A stretch of DNA of 64,000 nucleotides from Aegilops tauschii subsp. strangulata (Eukaryota; Streptophyta; Magnoliopsida; Poales; Poaceae): NCBI RefSeq assembly GCF_002575655.3, contig NC_053036.3:195084788-195148787 (forward strand), read 5' to 3'. Both the position numbers and the translations under genes were made by a program. The notes beneath the pieces are model-generated. The model was not told the origin of the DNA, ran no database searches, and saw only the letters and a program-made list of their open reading frames with translations. Positions 35,275-45,600 of this stretch are shown here, one piece after another. The first letter of the stretch is position 1; every line of letters starts with the position of its first letter.

Positions 35275-35873
35275 TAGTTATTATAATTTTTCGGACACCA
35301 GACAAACGGTGGAGTACATATACGAAGTGAAGAGGCGCACACACGCAGTTGGCCTCTCGCTGTCTCGCACACATGAGTGTTACGTAAAGGCGACGTTAAC
35401 AAATAAACCCTAAAACCCTAGGTGCACGATTGCTGCATTCGCGGGTACCGGGTACGTGGTGGAGCACCTTTGTAGGAATAGTCAGTTCGCGTGATAATTT
35501 GATCCATAGGAGTTGATGGTCGGGACCACAGGTGAACGAATTGGAGCGCGGTGGCTCGCAGTTTGCCACAGATCGAGTAGCCACGTTTAAAATATCATTT
35601 TTTAGCAGGGTTAAGAGTTCCGATTTTCAATGGCGCGTTATAAGTAGTAAGTAGTTTTTAGAACGATTGATATAGAGCGAAAATGGAATTCATAGTACTA
35701 CGTACCTCTTTGGCGTATGGTTGTATGGTTTTTTTGCGATGGAGGTTGTATGGGTTTATGTTGCGAGATGTTGAACCTGGTAGTTCTAGGGCAAATACTA
35801 TGGTTTAGATTTAGATGCTGGTTTTCAGTAATGAAAATCGGAAGGGGAAACCCTTCTTTGATTAAAAAAACTA
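35275..35873. other. Unassigned interval
   Basis: No coding region, TIR or LTR was seen. Two CCCTAAA-like words near 35404 are too few to mean a telomeric repeat. Confidence 0.4.
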
Positions 35874-36000
35874 CTACCTCCATTCTGGTTTACTAGTCCC
35901 CATCGTACTTTGGGTCAAAGTTTGTCCACGAATTTTACTTGTAAAATGTGAATGGAAAATGAGATTTTGTTATATCCAAACAAAAAAGGACTGGAGGGAG
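35874..36000. mobile_element. Stowaway MITE, 127 bp
   Basis: It begins CTACCTCCATTCTGG after TA and ends CTGGAGGGAG; the right-hand TA has decayed to TG. The arms pair imperfectly. Confidence 0.65.
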
Positions 36001-36563
36001 TGATTGCTCTGACACGGACGCGAGCTCTCATAGCGCAGGCATTGAACCGGCGCGCCGGCCAAGAGGGCCGCACTCGCTGCAGGCCCGGCTGAGCACGCCT
36101 CCTCGCCGCGTGCAACCAGCTTAAGACTGCCCCACCTGCCTTCATTGAATCCGCGCATGTGCCGGCAACACGTCCTTCTGCGAGCCGGCAGGCATTTTAG
36201 AACACAAAAAATGACTAAAATACGCATGGTCTTGACTTGTTGTGCTCGCACTGGTAGCAGGAACTAGTAGAGGATTTTCTTTATTTATAACTCTCCTCAC
36301 ATTCTTTTTGGCTTTGAAGTGAGTCATGGTTGTGGACATTATGTATGAATGTGGAGATATCTGTGAACATGAGTTTGATGTGGAAGTTGAACTTGGAATG
36401 TCGGGCTTGCGCGTGAACTATACCATGTCCAATGCTTCGTTTGTTATTGTTTGGAAAGTAATTGCTGTTATTACGTGACCCAAAAAAACATTTTGTGCCA
36501 CATCAGTAGATGCACGGACAGCACAATAGGCATGCTGACTGGATAAACATTTGAACCTAGCTA
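36001..36563. other. Unassigned interval with GC-rich block
   Basis: 36001-36200 is GC-rich and may be a gene or LTR scrap (GGCGCGCCGGCC). Nothing is identified in the remainder. Confidence 0.35.
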
Positions 36564-36950
36564 TTATGAAGGAAATTTTGTATTGACAACAGTTTTAGAT
36601 AGCAGGAGACGCCTAGCCTGCTCTACCTCTGCTAGCTTATTTCTGGCTTCTTCCATCTCTTCTTTGGCTTGGGTGAAGAGAGCATCTGATTGCTCTTTTC
36701 GCTTCTTCAGGAACTCAGCTACATTCTCAAGGGCTGCTGCACGCTTTCTTTTAGCCTTTACTAATGCCACGAGGACACGAACAGCTGACGACTCCACCTG
36801 GCTTGTGTGTAATCCAGCATCATCTGGGAATTTGCACCTTGTGTCTAATCCAACATCATTAGGGAACTGGCACCTTGTGTGTAATCCAGCCTCATTTTGG
36901 AAACATGATCTCGAGGTTGACCATACTTCCCTCCTCGCAGGAACTGCATC
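36564..36950 (-). CDS. CACTA-2 gene B, terminal exon
   Basis: After an acceptor (GTCAG) at 36951 the exon encodes 128 residues and a stop at 36564. The N-terminal third repeats a 12-13-residue unit three times (GLHTRCQFPNDV, GLDTRCKFPDDA, GLHTSQ). The rest is a Lys/Glu/Arg-rich helix (VAEFLKKRKEQSDALFTQAKEEMEEARNKLAEVEQ) typical of a coiled coil. It corresponds in position and style to the split exon of CACTA-1 gene B. Function unknown; a DNA-binding or oligomerising role is a guess only. Confidence 0.65.
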   Translation of the reverse strand, partial: DAVPARREVWSTSRSCFQNEAGLHTRCQFPNDVGLDTRCKFPDDAGLHTSQVESSAVRVLVALVKAKRKRAAALENVAEFLKKRKEQSDALFTQAKEEMEEARNKLAEVEQARRLLLSKTVVNTKFPS

Positions 36951-37247
36951 CTGACATGAAGTTACTTCTTTTTTAGATCAATACTCAGAGCAACCTAGAT
37001 CCATTTAGTAGAAGCCAGATAAACAGAATTCGGAGAAGTGAATTCAAAAGGAAAAATAAAATAAAAACAGACTACAAGGTGAGAACACCCACTTCCTACA
37101 TCAAGCTAAAAACGAAAGCATTAGGACGATTAAGACTCTTCTTATTACACATCAAAGAACACCACGCTTAAGAGAAACAGAAACTACAACATATACACAT
37201 CAAAGAACACGAGGCTACACGAAAGTAATTGAAAGGGTGTTACTTAC

Positions 37248-37343
37248 CAAAGCTCGTTTTACAGGTTCGGTGCAGCTCCTCTTTAACTTGCCACGCTCCT
37301 TGAAGATGTCCCGAATATCCCGTGTTTGGTCTTCATTGCTCCT
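37248..37343 (-). CDS. CACTA-2 gene B, internal exon (32 codons)
   Basis: Bounded by an acceptor GCAG at 37344 and a donor GTAAGT, phase 0 at both ends. It encodes DIRDIFKERGKLKRS; the CACTA-1 counterpart at 60672-60764 encodes DADDIFKEHCNSSEA, showing they are homologous. Upstream exons are probably within 38830-39290, where a Pro/Ser/Thr-rich minus-strand frame lies, but the AP2-like gene at 37581-38162 sits in between. Confidence 0.6.
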
Positions 37344-37580
37344 CTGCATGTTCGCACTCGTGGTTTTAAAATCTCAACATGGCAAGAAAAATATACTACT
37401 AGTAATACTCGCGCATCTTGTGGGCAACATTAAAGCACTCGTCTGCCATGTTAGAGCATCTCCAACAGAATCGCAACGCGCGGCGCTTTAAAAAAGCGTT
37501 TACAGTGCTGAGATCGAGAAGTAGATACTAGAGAGTAGAGGATAGTTCTCAGCATAGATAGATAAAAAAAGATAATTCAA

Positions 37581-38162
37581 CTACTCCTCGTCGTCCGACT
37601 CCTCCTCGGTGATGTCCTCCTCCGACGTCTGACGGTAGGCGTGAAGATACCGATCATTGTCAGATTCCCAGGGCGACGCTGCTCCTAGCCTCATGTTGAA
37701 TTGAGCGTCCGCTTTTCTCCTACGCTTGTCCTTGCGATAGGCGGCTCGCTCCGCCCTCCTCTTATCCCTCTCCGCCCTCCTTTGCGCGTAGAACTCGCGC
37801 TCGTTGATGATGTCCTGCGGGAAGTGTTGGCGCCACAGCGCCATGGCTTCCTCGTCCATCTCGACAATGCCGAGACGGTGCTCCCGCCTCCGGTTGTCGC
37901 GACGATCCTCGTCGGTGCTAAGCCACGGCAGAGGCGCGAGCTCCTGCGCCCGCTCCCGCGTCGGCACGTTGGGGAAGTTCAATGTTCTATGAGGCCACTG
38001 GAGGCGCCACACCGCCACGTTGTACGCGCGGGCGGCCTCGGCGGTGTTGAAATTGCCGAGGCCGAGGCGCATCCCGCAGAACCGGATCTCGACGGAGAAG
38101 CCGCCGGAGGGGCGCGCGCGAACGCCGCGGTATCCCCAAGTTTCCCGGCGACGCGGCGGCAT
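37581..38162 (-). CDS. AP2/ERF-like protein (193 aa, single exon)
   Basis: The ORF starts MPPRRRETWG and carries one AP2-type DNA-binding domain at about residues 9-66: GYRGVRARPSGGFSVEIR, then RLGLGNFNTAEAARAYNVA and LNFPNV. The rest is acidic and basic low-complexity: WLSTDEDRRDNRRR, a Lys/Arg-rich block (RAERDKRRAERAAYRKDKRRRK) and an acidic tail (EEDITEEESDDEE). Canonical AP2 domains have WAAEIR and a conserved WLG; here FSVEIR and LGLG show divergence. A TATA box lies about 110 bp upstream and no disabling change is seen, so it could be expressed. Many such divergent AP2-like ORFs exist in wheat repeats. It lies inside CACTA-2, between exons of gene B. No downstream target can be inferred. 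Confidence 0.8.
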   Translation of the reverse strand: MPPRRRETWGYRGVRARPSGGFSVEIRFCGMRLGLGNFNTAEAARAYNVAVWRLQWPHRTLNFPNVPTRERAQELAPLPWLSTDEDRRDNRRREHRLGIVEMDEEAMALWRQHFPQDIINEREFYAQRRAERDKRRAERAAYRKDKRRRKADAQFNMRLGAASPWESDNDRYLHAYRQTSEEDITEEESDDEE

Positions 38163-38267
38163 GGTGGCGCGACGGCGGCGAGGCGAAAAAGAGCGGGGAG
38201 AGAGTGGTGGCGAGGCACAGAGCGGGGAGAGAGCGGTGGCAAGGCACAGAGCGGTGGGAGGGCGTTG

Positions 38268-38277
38268 GATTTTATAA
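38268..38277 (-). promoter_or_regulatory. TATA box of the AP2/ERF-like gene
   Basis: CTTTATAAAATCC on the minus strand, about 110 bp before the ATG at 38162; the leader holds a short GCGGGGAGAGAG/CGAGGCACAGA repeat. Confidence 0.5.
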
Positions 38278-38461
38278 AGCGTGCCGGACGCCGCGCGCCA
38301 AAACTAGTGCACGCCCGGCCGCTTTTTCCCACGCGTGCGATCCTTTCCCGACGTCTCTGCTATCTCTACTCTCTTCTCTACTGTTATATTTATTTAATAT
38401 TTAATATTTAATATTTATCTCTACTTCCTTTGCTGTCTACTTTTTTCTCTCTATACTTTTT

Positions 38462-38653
38462 TTCTTGCAATATAGGCCGTCCGATTTATATCTGACAGAT
38501 AGGAAGGAAACAAATGGGAATTTTGCAAAAAGATACCCATACCCCTCTCTAGATTTGCAAATAAGGCCTTCCCTTGTTCATCCTTTTCTCCCACAAGATA
38601 AACTACTCATACAAATGCATCTTGATGCATGCAATGCATGGGCATCTTGCTAG
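38462..38653 (+). mobile_element. Helitron-like 3' fragment
   Basis: It is about 190 bp, similar to each arm of the palindrome at 34621-35058, and ends GCATGGGCATCTTGCTAG followed by T. It contains the roughly 22-bp segment missing from the right arm of the palindrome. Confidence 0.65.
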
Positions 38654-38829
38654 TTCTAAAAACCTTTCCATCATTTGCCACACTACTGGCTGCAGATGAA
38701 AAACCTACCCAAGCACAGCGCGATACAGGAGCGACGCACAATTACAAGCTGATATTCTGTTGGACAATGGAGGCTATAACCAATTACTTTTACGGGAACA
38801 ATAGCACCCAGGAAATTTGAAGGGTAGGT

Positions 38830-39290
38830 ATGAACAAAATTGGAACTGCACATGTACTGCTAAGTGATTCAATACACACATTACCAATCGAGGAGGAGAA
38901 CGATGGTCGCGGCAGCCTCTGTGAGTCATGGTCGGCAACGGGAGTCAGTTCATTGTCCACGACGGTGGTACTTCTGCGCTTGGCGTCGGCTTCCGGGAAG
39001 CAGATTCGAGACCGTGGAAGACGATGCCGGGGAAGAGGCTCCGTGTACGATGACGATGGTGGACCGGCTCCAGTGTGGCGTACGAGGTCGTCGATGAGGC
39101 AGATGCGCTGCGGTGGACGAGTGCGCCGATGTAAAGGGGAGGAGCATGAAGGCTACGGTGCCGTGGAGAAGACTATTTTGCGGTGGGGATAGAAAATGGG
39201 GAGTATTCAGGTGTACTACTCTGGGTGCCGGGGTGAGGTTGGCTGGGTAGGGTGAACCTAAAGTTACGAAAACAGCCCCTACCAAGCGTC
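38830..39290 (-). other. Probable 5' exon/leader region of CACTA-2 gene B
   Basis: A GC-rich block with an open minus-strand frame of Pro/Ser/Arg-rich composition (HLPHRRPRTPHWSRSTIVIV). It parallels the Pro-rich first exon of gene A. No clean splice donor was assigned. Confidence 0.35.
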
Positions 39291-39447
39291 ATCCGTAGGC
39301 CTGTTCCGAAGGCTATGATGGTAACTTCCCACTGCTCGAATCAGGGTCGCGGGAGATTTTCCCGCCGACCTCAAAATTTTGTGACACTGGACTCCCCGTG
39401 TGGCGTGTTGAGTGATTCGGCTAAGCAACTAGCGAGTAGTAGTAGTA

Positions 39448-39687
39448 AACTCTGCATATTAGGTTTGGCCGAAGTCAAACTTCCTAAAGTTTGACCAAGT
39501 TTATAGAAAAATAGAAACATTTACCATAACAAATATGTATGATGTGAAAGTGCATTCAATAATGAATCTAATGGTATTTATTTGTTATTGTATATGTTAA
39601 TATTTTTTGTTATAAGCTTTCTGAGAGTTTACAAAACTTGACTTTGACCAATGCTAATACGCGGACTTAAATAAAAATGGGAGGGAG
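39448..39687. mobile_element. Stowaway-type MITE, decayed left end
   Basis: The right end is AAATGGGAGGGAG with TA at 39688-39689. Inner arms GTCAAACTTCCTAAAGTTTGACC and ACTTGACTTTGACC pair. The left terminus is degraded. Confidence 0.55.
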
Positions 39688-39689
39688 TA

Positions 39690-41330
39690 CACATTTGTTT
39701 TCTTAGTTTGTAGTGAACTAATCATTTGTTGAAATTGTGAAATAAATATATTAGGCTATTGACTTCGAATGTAATGGTCTATACAATTCAATAGTTACAA
39801 TCATTGTTGAATCCCAAGATGTATACAAGGTCTATAGTACTTCACAACATGCTCAAACTCACATAATCCCAGTCAAATGAGAATCTAAATGCATTTCATA
39901 GTTATTACTTTGTAGGATGCAACAAAAACAACCATAACTCTACATCAGCCATTATAGAAGCAACATTTTGACATATCCCAATGTGTGAATGAAACGTGCA
40001 GAGAGAGCTTTTGAAGATGGAGCAGATAGGGCAGGAAAGATTGTATGTATGTGGACGAGAGAGTAGGAGACAAACCTAACGAGACAGAGAGAGAGATAGA
40101 GAGAGAAAGAGAGAGGAAGAAGTTAGGTCTGTGAGAAAGATGGATACATGTAATATACGTGAGATGCGCGTGTATCTAGATTCTGTATATGTGGAAGGAG
40201 AAGAGACAACATGTTTGATGAGAGAGCTGGAAAAACATGGACGATAGGGGAAGGATCTCGTGAGTTGAGGGATTGACAATTTTGTGCGGGGGAGAGAGGG
40301 ATTGGTAATTTTGTGCAAGAGAGAGAGAGAGAGAGAGGGTGGGGGGAGGAGCCAGTCAGCCGTCGTCACATCACCCTGCTTCCAAATGACCCCGCATTCT
40401 CTAGCGCGGTGTGGTCGCCGTCTTTGATCTGCTTGATGCCCTCTTTGAAGATTGAGGTGTTGTGCATGTTGGGGTGCAAAGAAGCACAAGCGAGAGTGGT
40501 CGCCGTATAACCTTGGATGGGGATGAATTGTGTGTTCGGGGGAGTGTGTGTGTGTGTTGTGCTGTGTGTGTCTCTCTCTATGTGTGTGTGTGTGTCAGAT
40601 ATTGAGAGAAAACAAACCTAAGGAGAGAAATGGGTATTCACGAAGAGATTGTGCGGGCCTTGAGGTGGGCCGGGTGAGGGTGTCAAAATGTGCGCGTTGA
40701 TGCATGTGTTGCATGCGACCGTGCGAGGGACAAACGAATCGAGAGAGATGGTTGTTGTGTTACGGATGCTCCTCTATCTGTCTCTCTCTCCCTCTCTCTC
40801 TCTCTCTCACACACACAAGTAAACTAGAAGACCGTTCTCTCATGTATACACAACGTATCGGCATCTGTCTATGTCTCACTCATGCATGATCATTTGCACA
40901 TTCACACCTCTCTATGTTTGTATCACACGCACACCGTCTCCACATTGCCCTTCCGCCACAACACACATATGGACACATACACACGTTCTCTCTCAGTCAC
41001 ACACACAAAATCAGTATTAAAAAAAACTAGGGCGCACCTAAAACGTCCAAATCCAAATAAACATGAACTGGAGCTAAATTCAAATATATGGAAATATTGC
41101 AGCGTCAAGAACTTTCACAGGAAAAAAAGTTGAGTAATATTCGAGGATTGTTTACACACACACAAAAAGGTTCGGTGGATGTCCTTCGGGCACGACACGG
41201 TGATGCACCGTTCGATCGACCGCGCGGCCGCGGTTCACGCGCTTGCACAGGATTCCGTATCGTGGCTGTGGTACTAACTAATAAAAGCGCTACATAAGTC
41301 TAATGTTTACGTGTACTAGTACGGTTTCTT
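39690..41330. other. Noncoding, with GA/GT and CT/CA simple repeats
   Basis: 40075-40340 is purine-rich with (GA)n; 40535-40600 has (GT)n; 40780-41010 has (CT)n and (CA)n. No coding region is supported. Confidence 0.6.
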
Positions 41331-41800
41331 TTAAGTTTGACCAACCTTATATATAAAACTAAAGTAAGCTCCCACACGCGCACTCATCAATATGCCGCCG
41401 CCGCCGTTGCGCATGCCGGCGCCCGCCTGCTCCGGCCAACAATTTCTCGCCCATCGCCGCCGTGTCGCCGCCATCCCTGTGCCATGAAGCCGAAGGCTCG
41501 CCCGGTCACAACGTCTGCAGTCCCTCCTCGCGGATGCCGCCGCGCTGCCAAGCACGCGAGCAGCTGGTGGAGCTGCGTCTATGCACGCAGCGTATGAAGA
41601 GGAGGACGAGCGCGTGCTCCAGCACGCCGGCGAGGAGGAACTAGCATGTCATTGTTGTCTCCGCCCGCGCGGAGGAGGCGCGCATGGTGGCTGTCGCGGC
41701 GGAAGCCGGTCGCGCGCGCGTCGAGCCCGCAAACCGGATGCGGACGCGGAATCTACCTTCGAGACCTTGAATTCCACGTGGATCCTGCAATCTGAAGGAG
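41331..41800 (+). other. GC-rich gene-like fragment
   Basis: A GC- and CpG-rich block with a TATATATAA word near 41349 and open plus-strand frames rich in Arg/Ala/Glu, for example YEEEDERVLQHAGEEELA. No frame is long or recognised. It is probably a degraded captured gene piece. Confidence 0.3.
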
Positions 41801-41801
41801 C

Positions 41802-41931
41802 AATTTGGGTCAGTCGACTCATGTGAGCCGTTTGATGCAACATGGATGGCTAGAAGGGCTTCATCCACCTCTTCTGCCGTCTTCTTCCTTCGCTCCGTCG
41901 AACTTCTTTCACAAATCGACTGACCCAAATT
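41802..41931. mobile_element. Small inverted-repeat unit (130 bp)
   Basis: A 16-bp perfect inverted repeat AATTTGGGTCAGTCGA borders the unit at 41802-41817 and 41916-41931. The right-end motif also occurs at about 32349-32365. No clear TSD. It may be a MITE or the ends of a small gene-carrying transposon. Confidence 0.5.
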
Positions 41932-42178
41932 ATACTACTAGTACGAACGTATTAAGTACAGTAGGAACACGAAGATACGAGCAGTAGTACCAACTGCAAG
42001 AAGAACAGTAGTAAGACATAGTACTAGTACTACTGTACGTACTAAAGAGTTCAAATAACGAGAAAGAACATAAACATAGTTCTGCTGGGGCCTCAGCACA
42101 ACACACCCTTGAAAATAAACTAAGCAACTAGTCCGCTTGACACTGCAGTAGAACCAGCATGAGCGACGGCACTGCCAC

Positions 42179-42672
42179 CTACTCGGAGTCCGAGTCCACG
42201 TCCTCGACTTCGTCCTCGTCCCTCTTCCCCTTCCTCTTTGCCGATGCTTCTTTGCTTGAACCGGACACTGGGCTCTGCTTCTTCATCCAACCCTTGTAGA
42301 TATTTAAACAAAGGTAGGCATCCATTGCTACGTACATGATGTGATCTTCATCTAATGTCTTCGACTCCCATGCATGATGAAACTCGTGATGAGGTTTCTT
42401 CAGTTTAGCGTACGAAGGATCAATCATGGCTGCTGCCAGGGTCAGCATTGAAGGTTGAGAGGAGGACACCAGGCTTGCCTTCTGGAGATCGAAGGGCTGG
42501 CCTACAACGAGACCTATCCGACGCAGGACATCCCTGTCGTTCTTAAAGCCTATAGTAACGAATTTCACTCTTTTGTCCTTGAGGAAGTTCTTAAAATCCT
42601 CGCACTCAACGTCGGCATGGCATATGTGGTAGACCAAGCAAACGTTATGTAGGCAAACCTGGATCACGGCGG
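42179..42672 (-). pseudogene. WRN-like 3'-5' exonuclease domain, C-terminal part
   Basis: The frame reads VIQVCLHNVCLVYHICHAD, then CEDFKNFLKDKRVKFVTIGF, DRDVLRRIGL, and near the end HIMYVAMDAYLCLNIYKGW, followed by a basic/acidic tail (KRKGKRDEDEVEDVDSDSE). This matches the DEDDy 3'-5' exonuclease fold of plant Werner-like exonucleases; DAY holds the last Asp and the Tyr nearby. The exon continues beyond a 4.1-kb insertion (46817-46850: WRANRQKPA after joining), but the first catalytic motif (DxE before W) reads as HAPAW there and a stop lies just upstream. It is therefore a captured, inactive fragment. Confidence 0.75.
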
Positions 42673-42677
42673 GCTTC

Positions 42678-45600
42678 TGTCACGACCGGTTTTCCAATAA
42701 AAATATTTATTGAGAAACCGATCCCTTTTACGGACCAGTAGAGAAGAATCCTTCTCTGGTAGACAATTTCTTGATCACAGAAGAGAAACCAGGGGTACTA
42801 AATATAATACAAGGTTGAGCGGAGACTGCTCAACAATTTTATTACATGCACGCCGATATTACACATAACGGCGGATATGGTGGCATAACTACTGATACAC
42901 AAATAAACGTGGTGGTGGATATGTCACAGTGAAGTGGGTGACATGACTCCTAAATCTTACAGCTCATCGAGCGTCGGAGTGAGGCTCGAGGATTCTTATT
43001 GTGGGTGGCGGAAGCGTATATAATACAAGTGACCAATATCCAGGATCGCACGGGACTGACTGGGACTCCTCTAGGCGTCGGACTCACTATCAAACTCTTC
43101 ATCCATGAGATCGCCTTCGCCAACATCTGGCCAAATCAACAAGCCAGGTGAGTACTATGAAAGTACTCGCAAGACAGTTTGGACATAAGATATAACAAAT
43201 GTAAACATGATGCATATGAACAGATTAATAATGCGCACTCAGATAATAAAATAGCCGTGCATGGGAAATAAAAAAATGAAGTCGGGCGGTAGTCCTCCCG
43301 AAATCCCAATGTAATACTGAAGGCCAATCGAGTGTCTGAAGGACTCCTCGAAAGGATACAAATAAAATAACGATGCCGCAGTCGGGCGTCAAGGCAACAC
43401 CACATAAAGGGCTTATAATGGAATATAAATGACAGTGCGTGCCACAGTCGGACGTCTGAGCGACATCACGTAAAGGGCTTATATCAAAAGTAAATAACGA
43501 GCGTGCCACAGTCGGACGTCTGAGCGACATCACATAAAGGGCTTATATCAAAAGTAAATAACGAGAGTGCCACAGTCGGACGTCTGAGCGACATCACATA
43601 AAGGGCTTATATCAAAAGTAAATAACGAGAGTGCCACAGTCGGACGTCTGAGCGACATCTCATAAAGGGCTTATATCAAAAGTAAATAACGAGAGTGCCA
43701 CAGTTGGACGTCTGAGCGACATCACATAAAGGGCTTAAATCAAAAGTAAATAACGAGAGTGCCACAATCGGAAATCTGAGCGACATCACATAAAGGGCTT
43801 ATATTTCAAAAGTAAATAACGAGAGTGCCACAGTCGGACGTCTGAGCGACATCACATAAAGGGCTTAAATCAAAAGTAAATAACGAGAGTGCCATAGTCG
43901 GACGTCTGAGTGACATCACATAAAGGGCTTATATTTCGTAACTTGATATTTCAGTAGCTCATGAATTTAAATCATTTCAAGGAAATACTCAGGTACGAAA
44001 TAATAAAAAGGTTAGTCCATCCACAGGAATAACAATTCAACCGGGTTTACCACTCAAGCTTGTTCACCAGGGATTTCCACGGAAACTGACACGGGGACTG
44101 ACATGAATGTGGATATGTTGGCCACGGTCCTTGACCATGGACACGATGACTCGGAAGGATTTCACTCTGCAGAGTTTGTACTATTTAACCACAGCCAACG
44201 GATTTCAGTAGTCACAAGGGACTAGTTCCGTTTACGGTGTTTTAGGAGAAACACATCTAACCAGCACACACCCATTCAACATTCCGATGCCAGGAATCAC
44301 CCTCGGCAACGTTCAAGAAAAACCTTGAGACGGGGAGGCTACAACCACGCGTAGCATGTGATCAAATTTATACCGCGCGCTCTAAGGGGTGCCCCCCTCT
44401 TAGTCCCAACCGGAAACACCCATGCCCCCTGACCGGATGACTGGCTTTAATCCAGGGCCATGGAACCCTCATCCCGGCCCCTCTATTTGGTGTGTACAAG
44501 GAAAGAGGTTAGCAACTTACTAAACCGTATTCTTTGCAGAAAACATGTGGCAGCACAAAAGGGGAAGAACGGTAACGTGGCTCAGTCCACGTTAACGTCG
44601 GAGTTTATCGGATGACGTAAGACTGGCATGCTACAACAATACCATCTTACTACCTTTCATGTCACCACATGATCAGGTCATCTCTCATCGAAGATCACAG
44701 TAACTTCGAAGCACACGGTTAGTTGCCTTGCATGCAACTTAATACTCACCGATGCTCATATGCCATGCACAAACCAATCAAGCAAACATGCAAAACACTC
44801 ATCATATCAAAGGTTCAAACATGCTTGCCTGGTTCGGAGAAGTCGGAGTCTAGCTCGGCGAAGTTCGTGGCTCCGTCACCTCCTCCGGAACCTACGGTAT
44901 AACGAAACCGTATACTAACGTGAAAACCGTTGCGTGTATAAAAATTGTTCCAAATTTTTTCCAAATAAATACTATAAAAAACTAGACAAAAATATAAGAC
45001 TGACAGAAAAAGAATCAATCAAAAAGCATCTTCTGTTTAAAAGATATAAGGGTTTTAGTCCGAGGACTGATCTGTGATGAAACAGAAAAGATCCAGGGGC
45101 TTGTTTGAGAAAACAGAAAACGGTTCCGTATGAAATACGCCAGCCCAGAGAGAAAACACGTTTTGCCTGAAGGCGCTTTCAGAAAATGGTTCGAAGGGGA
45201 AAAGATGAGAGGCTGACGGGGGGGGGGGGTCCCACCCGTCAGGTTCAAATCTTCCAACGGAGCTCGCCGGTGCCCGAAGGCTGCGGTGGTCGCCGGCGTT
45301 GAACCACGGCGAGGCAGAGTGATCGGAGGGTACCTACGGGTTTAGGGTGTTCTTCCGCGTCGGTGGGTGGTGGACTTGACCGTCGGTGAGCACCACGTCG
45401 ACGGCGACACTATCTCCGGCGGACGGTGGTTCGGGCGATGGTGGAGCTCTCCGGTGGGTGCTGCAAGCTTCAAATTGATGCATGGGTCAGAAGAGTGGAT
45501 GCACTAGGAGACTACTGGCATGAGCTGAGAGGTAGGGGTGCACGCACGGGGGTGAATCGAGCTGGGTCCCGAAGCGGGTCGAGGCGGCCGGAGTTGGGGA

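Noticed and set aside
35400..35425. CCCTAAA words suggesting interstitial telomere
   Set aside because: Only about two copies; expected by chance.
37701..38411. 236-aa plus-strand ORF
   Set aside because: It is antisense to the AP2/ERF-like gene, whose domain is clear on the minus strand.
40704..41133. ORFs rich in Ser/Leu/His/Thr
   Set aside because: They are translations of (CT)n and (CA)n runs.
43381..43940. Regularly spaced repeat that could look like a CRISPR array
   Set aside because: Units are head-to-tail with no unique spacers, in plant DNA; it is a satellite.
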